A stretch of 27,988 nt of DNA. It comes from a virus. This document shows positions 23,311 through 27,988 of the stretch, piece after piece. The notes beneath the pieces are model-generated. The model was not told the DNA's origin. It ran no database searches and worked only from the letters and a program-made list of their open reading frames with translations. The DNA is taken from the IMG/VR virus record IMGVR_UViG_3300013108_000498, positions 1 through 27,988 of that record. One strand, given 5' to 3'. Each line of letters starts with the position of its first letter. Position 1 is the stretch's first letter. The position numbers and the translations under genes are program-made.

Positions 23311-23420
23311 ACCTTACTTCCTCTTAGTGCGGGCGCAACCCGCACGGGCTTGCAACCAGATTTACAGCGGCGAACTGGTCGCAGCACTCGTTTCTTTGTT
23401 TTATAACAATTATTAAACAT
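23307..23420 (-). CDS. unreported 37-residue, very basic cysteine-containing protein
   Basis: An ATG at 23420 with a strong site (AAAGGGGAAAGC) opens 37 codons ending in TGA that overlaps the next ATG (ATGA), while its start overlaps the upstream stop by eight bases. The product has 12 lysine/arginine and no acidic residue, with C5, C19 and C23: MFNNCYKTKK, then RVLRPVRRCKSGCKPVRV. Without this gene the interval would be the only sizeable gap in an otherwise gapless cluster. Charge suggests binding to DNA, RNA or the acidic core, but no family is recognised. It is more GC-rich than its neighbours near its end. Non-coding use of the interval, for example an RNA hairpin, is the alternative. Confidence 0.62.
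   Translation of the reverse strand: MFNNCYKTKKRVLRPVRRCKSGCKPVRVAPALRGSKV
23327..23345 (-). promoter_or_regulatory. GC-rich perfect hairpin upstream of the 185-residue gene
   Basis: GTGCGGG pairs perfectly with CCCGCAC around a five-base loop, inside the last codons of the 37-residue gene and about 17 bases before the next start. It is not followed by a T tract, so it is not a typical terminator; it may slow ribosomes or protect the mRNA. Confidence 0.45.
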
Positions 23421-23712
23421 TGCTTTCCCCTTTGACTTTAAAATTTATTCCTTCGTCGCCAAAAACCATACTCAAAACATACGATGTCCCAGAACTAACA
23501 CATGCTAATAAAAAAGCAGTAGTAATAGAATATTCAAATGTAAATAGTTCTGTATATTGGTTAATTGCCCACAAAAAGAGTCCAACCCACCAACCCATAC
23601 ACATGGAACAATGAAAGAAGTGGTGAGAGGGTCGGATTTTGTTAAATATACTTCCAAATACTATAATTTGCGTAAGACCATAAGCCGCAAGCACAAATAG
23701 CAATAAGTTCAT
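23413..23712 (-). CDS. small integral membrane protein with HCSMC motif
   Basis: 99 residues with three likely transmembrane helices: residues 2-21, about 40-58 and 62-83. Between the first two lies IRPSHHFFHCSMCMGWWVGL, a C-x2-C pair followed by GWW, a pattern also seen in small bacterial and phage membrane proteins of unknown function (DUF1360-like; from memory, not confirmed). The tail after residue 84 is hydrophilic (DEGINFKVKGESN), probably cytoplasmic. The start overlaps the previous stop (TAATG). T4 proheads assemble on the inner membrane, with gp40 helping portal initiation; a membrane protein next to the portal genes could act similarly, but that is speculation. Confidence 0.75.
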   Translation of the reverse strand: MNLLLFVLAAYGLTQIIVFGSIFNKIRPSHHFFHCSMCMGWWVGLFLWAINQYTELFTFEYSITTAFLLACVSSGTSYVLSMVFGDEGINFKVKGESNV

Positions 23713-24242
23713 TAGTAATATCCATAACCACTTAAATAACGCCGGATTCGAGATGGAGTGATAGAACCCTTCTTTGGTTCTTCAGGGACTTCACCAAGTT
23801 CGGTAGAGTCACCCGGATTAGGATCCACCAGGTGATCTTCAAATTCATTCTCTATAAACTCTTGCATCTCTAAATGCGGAGTTTGAGAATCAATAAATTT
23901 TTTGGTAGAATATAAAACTACTTGCGCTGCACTAACGTTTTCGTCAATAGGTTCCTCATATTTCCCTTCTAAACTCCCAAATACATTACCACTCTGAATT
24001 GAACTGGGGGTAACGACACCCTCATTAACAAGATGTCTAAAATAGGAATTTTGAATTCCATATATCTCATCACTCAAATCATCTTTAGGAAATGTAACAA
24101 TTTTATTGAGCGTTGTGTCAAGAATAATGTCGATTAATCGATGATCTAAGATCATAATTTTACCATCAAGTGTTTTTCTAACTTGAAGCTCTATTTTTAT
24201 GCTCGGCTCGGGTTGCGGCTCAATATTTATTTTAATCGACAT
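23712..24242 (-). CDS. head-cluster protein of unknown function
   Basis: 176 residues, acidic. The first part, IKIELQVRKTLDGKIMILDH and RLIDIILDTTLNKIVTFP, looks like a small alpha/beta domain with repeated I/L-rich strands; the middle has EIYGIQNSYFRHLVNEGVV; the last third is acidic and disordered, ending in a basic, aromatic tail (SRIRRYLSGYGYY). It overlaps the preceding gene by 11 bases and the membrane-protein gene by one base. The layout of an ordered domain, acidic spacer and basic tail occurs in portal- or core-interacting proteins, but no family is recognised. Confidence 0.72.
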   Translation of the reverse strand: MSIKINIEPQPEPSIKIELQVRKTLDGKIMILDHRLIDIILDTTLNKIVTFPKDDLSDEIYGIQNSYFRHLVNEGVVTPSSIQSGNVFGSLEGKYEEPIDENVSAAQVVLYSTKKFIDSQTPHLEMQEFIENEFEDHLVDPNPGDSTELGEVPEEPKKGSITPSRIRRYLSGYGYY

Positions 24243-25059
24243 TTACGGATGATTCCTTCACCAAAGCTTGAATTTTTATAATCTCCTCGACCATCTCTTT
24301 ATTGGGCGGCTGGGATTTATAATGCTCTAAAATATCGATCACCTTTTTTACTCCCTGGGACATTTCTTGATCTGCAATAAACTCCTCGGTCTTTAGAGAA
24401 TTTTGCAACTCTTTTTTCAAGCGTCCGATTTCTTCATTTAGGTGAGATTTAAGCTCTAAACCATTATTATTAAAAGAGGTAATAAATTTATTTAATAAAA
24501 TTTTCTGTTCTTCAAACAATGTGTCGCCATACTTTTGGTTAAACTTGGAAACAAAAGATTTGTACACCAAGTTATCGACAGGAACCATTTTTCTCTCTTG
24601 ACCAATGGAAGCCATTTTTTCTATTAACTCATTTTCTAAGAGAACTTTAGATTTGACAGAAACGCGGTTATTGAAAATTTGAGCTATAGATGCTAAATCT
24701 TTGTAGTTGGGAATAAAATTTACAAAAACTTCGTTAGATAAAGATTTTCTAATATGTCGAGTTAGTTTATTTTGCTCAGAAATCAACTGTTTCTTGTTTA
24801 TATTAGAGTGACGAACTTTAACCTCACTCAAAATCTTCTCAGCTATCTTTGGTTGCACATTCTTTGTGTGTGTAATAGCATGATATAATTTTAATTCTTT
24901 ATACATTTCTGTATTGGCGCTAAACGATTCCTTAATAAGATCGGTAATGCTTTTTTGTTTTGCGGCATCTTTTGACAATACACATTTTGTCAATTCTTGA
25001 ATTAAGGTTTCATATAGGAAAGCACTATTTCTCTTCTTATTGTGTTTAAACTTTGTCAT
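24232..25059 (-). CDS. helical head-cluster protein directly after the portal, unknown function
   Basis: 275 residues from the ATG at 25059, chosen because AGGA lies seven bases upstream; the longer reading from 25098 has no ribosome site and lies inside the portal gene. The protein is almost entirely helical and lysine/glutamate-rich, starting with the basic FKHNKKRNSAFLYETLIQEL. Other helices include KLTRHIRKSLSNEVFVNF and HLNEEIGRLKKELQNSLKTE (coiled coil). No catalytic motif, cysteine cluster or membrane segment is visible. The 14-base overlap with the portal end implies coupled translation and a function linked to portal or prohead assembly. Confidence 0.78.
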   Translation of the reverse strand: MTKFKHNKKRNSAFLYETLIQELTKCVLSKDAAKQKSITDLIKESFSANTEMYKELKLYHAITHTKNVQPKIAEKILSEVKVRHSNINKKQLISEQNKLTRHIRKSLSNEVFVNFIPNYKDLASIAQIFNNRVSVKSKVLLENELIEKMASIGQERKMVPVDNLVYKSFVSKFNQKYGDTLFEEQKILLNKFITSFNNNGLELKSHLNEEIGRLKKELQNSLKTEEFIADQEMSQGVKKVIDILEHYKSQPPNKEMVEEIIKIQALVKESSVNVD

Positions 25060-26998
25060 TTTTATTTTCCTGCTTATTTTTACTGGCAAGATTTTCAATT
25101 ATTTTTTGGATTTCTATATCATTTTCCAAAATCTTTAATTCTTCTTGCCTATATTTTTCCTTATAATTAGTTTCCTGATTTTCGTAAATTCCTTTTGACA
25201 AACCTTGAAGTCCATCTGTCCATCCCTTATGAATATTTCGTGGAGTGTTTTTCCCCACTTCCTCTGCATATTTTCCTTTGTAACTACGCTTGCGAGCACC
25301 CATATCCCTCTTGTCAGATTTAACGGGCTTGTATTTCTTACCTTTTGATTTTGGAGTTGTCCTCTCAGATGGTTTCGGAGTTTTCCATTGTAAATCGTTG
25401 CGCTTTCCAGGTTCGGCAAGGAGCACCTCGTCTTCGCCGCCAAGTTCTTCGCCTGTGTCACCACCTTCACCTTCGATCTCGTCGCCGAGGTCATCACCTC
25501 CTAAGAGATCATCACCGCCAGCTTCACCAGCAGCCATTTCACCAGATGCTTCTTGTGTTGCCACTTCGAGTGCTGCATCTAAATTTCTATCGTAGAACAT
25601 CTCCCTTTGGTTTCGGACAACTTCTTGTTCCGACATGTCGAATATATTCTTCGAAACCCATCTTCGACTAAAAAAGCCTTCTGTTGCTGTACTGGCAATT
25701 TCAAATTTTGTTCTCCAGTGTTCTAATTCTTGCAGCTCGGCAAGTTTTGATGGGGCGTTCAAACGAAGTTTAAAAGAAATAAGATCCTTATTTTTGTACC
25801 CTAAAGTATATAAATGAATCACAGCTATTTTTTCTAATTCTGAGACAACACTTCTCTGAAGGCGACTAATGGTTCGGGCGAAACGAATATCCCTTTGAGC
25901 TAGAGTAGTCTTATCTTCTGACCCTTCATCACCTTGGGTAAGATAAGATGCGGGTATCTTTAAAGCTGAAAAGAGTTTATCTCTTAAATATTTAACGTCA
26001 TCAATGTCACCCGTATAGGTTCCACCTGGTAGGGATTCAATTTTTGTTCCGGCTTGTCCGCCACGAACAGGGATAAAATAATCTTCATCGATACTCATGG
26101 GGTTATATCTCAAATCCACACGCCCAGTATCTTGATCGATTACTTGATTTCTTTTCATTTGAGTAACAATTCTTTGCATATGCTGCTCAACTTCGTTCTC
26201 GGGAATCCCGCCCACGTCAATATAAAAAACACGACGTTCAGGCGAGCGTACCACTCGATACGCCATCATAGCGTCTTCAAGCAGCATTAACTGTCGCCAG
26301 ATTCGCCGCGATGATTCCAAACACGAGGTTCCATAGGGTGCATATTTATCATTGCCAAGAATTCTAAAATGTGCCACTTGCCAATTTTCAAAAGTAAGAC
26401 CACCAGAATTCCATTGAAATTGGACATAATTGGGGTTCGTCTTGTCTTCCCCTTCTAAACGTTCGATCTCTGCTGGGGGCAAACCGATAACTGACTTAAC
26501 CCCCAAAGTCTCGTCGATATCGAGATAAAGAAAGTAATCGCCATATTTACACATACTTCGACACCAGCCATAAAGATTGAAGTCAATATTTAAAATACTG
26601 TAAAATAGATCGTGCAAAACTCCTTTAATTTCTTCATTGGGGCAGTTTACCGTTAAAAGTTTTTGAAGGGGTGAAGAAACTGTCATCTCATCTGCATAAA
26701 TGTCCATAGCAGACGCAATTTCAGGCATATACTCCATTTGATCAAAGTCTACATATCTTTCTGCTCGGGCAACATTAGAGGTAGAATTCGCATAAACATT
26801 GTCAAAAGGATTATAGGTTGATTTTTTAAAACTTAATCCAGCAGCAGATTGAAACTTATATTTATCTAATTGCCATCTTTTTAATTGCCTTGGATTCTGT
26901 CGTTGGTAATTTGTAATTGGTCCCGAAAGTAATCTAGTGAGAGCTTTAAATAAAAAAGATTCCGGATTGTGTGTATTTTTTTTGTTTCTATTTTCCAT
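25046..26998 (-). CDS. 20: portal protein (gp20-like) with long charged C-terminal tail
   Basis: 650 residues against 524 in T4. Portal dodecamers start prohead assembly and form the DNA gate. The core runs to about residue 480 and includes YVDFDQMEYMPEIASAMDIY (82-101), WRQLMLLEDAMMAYRVVRSP (234-253), RRVFYIDVGGIP (255-266) and DIDDVKYLRDKLFSALKIP (331-349), all strong gp20 signatures. After it comes an extra tail: acidic and glycine-rich at 485-528 (many D and E in GGDDLLGGDDLGDEIEGEG), basic at 530-575, then a helix at 608-650. The start lies just after the terminase stop, with AAAGGTTG upstream; the gene begins before the head-core genes as in T4, but sheath and tube genes are not in between. 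Confidence 0.95.
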   Translation of the reverse strand: MENRNKKNTHNPESFLFKALTRLLSGPITNYQRQNPRQLKRWQLDKYKFQSAAGLSFKKSTYNPFDNVYANSTSNVARAERYVDFDQMEYMPEIASAMDIYADEMTVSSPLQKLLTVNCPNEEIKGVLHDLFYSILNIDFNLYGWCRSMCKYGDYFLYLDIDETLGVKSVIGLPPAEIERLEGEDKTNPNYVQFQWNSGGLTFENWQVAHFRILGNDKYAPYGTSCLESSRRIWRQLMLLEDAMMAYRVVRSPERRVFYIDVGGIPENEVEQHMQRIVTQMKRNQVIDQDTGRVDLRYNPMSIDEDYFIPVRGGQAGTKIESLPGGTYTGDIDDVKYLRDKLFSALKIPASYLTQGDEGSEDKTTLAQRDIRFARTISRLQRSVVSELEKIAVIHLYTLGYKNKDLISFKLRLNAPSKLAELQELEHWRTKFEIASTATEGFFSRRWVSKNIFDMSEQEVVRNQREMFYDRNLDAALEVATQEASGEMAAGEAGGDDLLGGDDLGDEIEGEGGDTGEELGGEDEVLLAEPGKRNDLQWKTPKPSERTTPKSKGKKYKPVKSDKRDMGARKRSYKGKYAEEVGKNTPRNIHKGWTDGLQGLSKGIYENQETNYKEKYRQEELKILENDIEIQKIIENLASKNKQENKNDKV

Positions 26999-27001
26999 TT
27001 A

Positions 27002-27988
27002 TCAACCTTTTATGAGCCATCCAAAATTTTTATAATTTTCTTGTGCTTTTCTTATTTTATCAAATGTTTCTTCACTTTTGTAGCCATGCATTCCACGAAT
27101 TGTTGTATTTAATTTTGTGTTTGAAGTAACCATAGAATTTAAAAAAGCCCTTTTATATTGTAAGTCTCGTTTGTTTTCTTCTAAAACAGTATCTCGCACC
27201 CAACATGCAATAGAGAGGGACATGACAAGATCATCATTATACCCTCTTTGAGCTTCTGGTCTGCCGTTTCTCCAAACAAAGGTCTTTAGTTCTTGAAATA
27301 CTCTTATGGAATTTAGAGTAATTAGTTCATTTCTTATGAATTCCTCTAGTTTAGCAACAATGAGGGGGCGTGTTTTTTGCGAGGTTGTAAATCCGGCGAT
27401 TACATTTGTCGCTCCTTCGGCGCGATAATGCTCTACGTACTCATGACTTCCTTTAGTAGAGTAATATAAATTTGGATAACCGGCATCAATGAGTTTTTCC
27501 AGAACTGAATAACCAATGTTGTTATTCTCGACAATGACCATTGCATCTCCGTACTCTTTTCCTGCATCGAATAATATTCGCGCAAACAAGTCTGTGGTTG
27601 GCTTGCCGCGATATTCTGCGACTTGTTCCATAGTTTTGGTATCGAAGATATGAAATACCGAATAGTCATTACCATCACCACGAGCGACATCGCCTACCAG
27701 TAAGTATTTACTCTCTGGGTCATATTCTTTCCAAATCCAAAAATTTCTATCAAAACCTGTTTGATGCTTAGGATCACAACACAACTGTTCTATTTTATTT
27801 AAATTATCTGGATGAATAACTGTTTCACCTGAAGCATTGAAGTTACACTCATACTCCTGGGCTACTCGACGGCGAGAAAGATTTCTTGTTGTTTCCTCAA
27901 ACCATGCTTGGTCACGTTCGGGGTGAAGCGTCCAATGCAATCTTGTGGGGTGAAAATCATTTTCTCCATTGTCTGCCGATACATAAGT
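27002..27988 (-). CDS. 17: terminase large subunit (gp17-like), C-terminal part, cut by window edge
   Basis: About 328 residues of the C-terminal part; the reading frame is open to the right edge, so the ATPase domain lies outside. The RNase H-like nuclease domain, which cuts DNA during headful packaging, is visible with its acidic residues: D in LLVGDVARGDGNDYSVF, E in MVIVENNNIGYSVLEKL and D in RGYNDDLVMSLSIACW. Before it is the linker HWTLHPERDQAWFEETTRNL and VAQEYECNF, like T4 gp17. The final ~60 residues have FLNSMVTSN, TTIRGMHGYKSEE and end KNFGWLIKG. The TTG at 27938-27940 is internal, not the start, because coding continues upstream. It ends four bases before the portal start. Confidence 0.96.
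   Translation of the reverse strand, partial: TYVSADNGENDFHPTRLHWTLHPERDQAWFEETTRNLSRRRVAQEYECNFNASGETVIHPDNLNKIEQLCCDPKHQTGFDRNFWIWKEYDPESKYLLVGDVARGDGNDYSVFHIFDTKTMEQVAEYRGKPTTDLFARILFDAGKEYGDAMVIVENNNIGYSVLEKLIDAGYPNLYYSTKGSHEYVEHYRAEGATNVIAGFTTSQKTRPLIVAKLEEFIRNELITLNSIRVFQELKTFVWRNGRPEAQRGYNDDLVMSLSIACWVRDTVLEENKRDLQYKRAFLNSMVTSNTKLNTTIRGMHGYKSEETFDKIRKAQENYKNFGWLIKG

Noticed and set aside
23311-23412. Possible tRNA or small RNA in the interval with the GC-rich hairpin
   Set aside because: No cloverleaf with acceptor stem and T-loop could be built; the 37-codon ORF explains the interval better.
25290-25671. Plus-strand ORFs opposite the portal tail, one very rich in serine and proline, one in histidine, arginine and leucine
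   Set aside because: Composition is explained by the reverse complement of the acidic/glycine codons in the portal tail.
27938-27940. TTG at 27940 as the start of the terminase gene
   Set aside because: The same frame stays open to the window edge and encodes further terminase-like residues, so this is an internal leucine codon.
1-27988. CRISPR arrays, insertion sequences, homing endonucleases, introns or integrase/attachment sites
   Set aside because: No spaced repeats, transposase or endonuclease motifs, or interrupted essential genes were seen. The only repeats are the 12-base tandem and 16-base direct repeats noted above.

Overview
The window comes from the genome of a tailed, contractile phage (myovirus) distantly related to T4. 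Every convincing gene reads leftward on the minus strand, the genes are tightly packed with many 1-14 base overlaps, and base composition is AT-rich. Ribosome-binding sites are mostly strong AGGAG/GGAG types, so the host uses canonical Shine-Dalgarno initiation. The host cannot be identified. A phage-borne bS21 ribosomal protein and a marine-type head gene cluster suggest an aquatic bacterium, but this is inference.

In transcription order (right to left): (1) DNA packaging and head: terminase large subunit (cut by the right edge), portal, four proteins of unknown role (including a membrane protein and a 37-residue, very basic mini-protein), prohead protease gp21, a small core-type protein, bS21, a small virion protein, scaffold gp22 and major capsid gp23, closed by a strong directional terminator. 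(2) Neck and tail: gp13-, gp14- and gp15-like neck and tail-terminator proteins, a very large sheath (986 aa), the tube, a gp26-like tail assembly chaperone with an overlapping +1-frame ORF, a second terminator, a small unknown protein, the tape measure, a tube-initiator-like protein, a LysM baseplate protein and a large hub protein. (3) An unknown 377-residue protein, then a replication cluster: a compact family-A DNA polymerase, a MazG-like nucleotide pyrophosphohydrolase, an FtsZ/tubulin-like protein and the start of a gp32-type single-stranded DNA-binding protein, cut by the left edge.

The head, neck and tail genes together supply most of a contractile virion: gp22 and the small core proteins build the prohead, gp21 matures it, TerL fills it through the portal, gp13-15 close it, and the sheath/tube/chaperone/tape-measure group builds the tail. 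Gene order differs from T4: sheath and tube lie after the neck genes, and the tape measure, tube initiator, LysM and hub order resembles P2/Mu-type tails.

The points most worth a second look are the divergent FtsZ/tubulin-like protein overlapping a MazG gene, itself overlapping a polymerase gene; a U7 site suited to +1 frameshifting in the tail chaperone; bS21 inside the head operon; a hidden 37-residue basic gene; and a recurrent ACTATTTA-type motif before several late genes, where the T4 late promoter sequence was not found.
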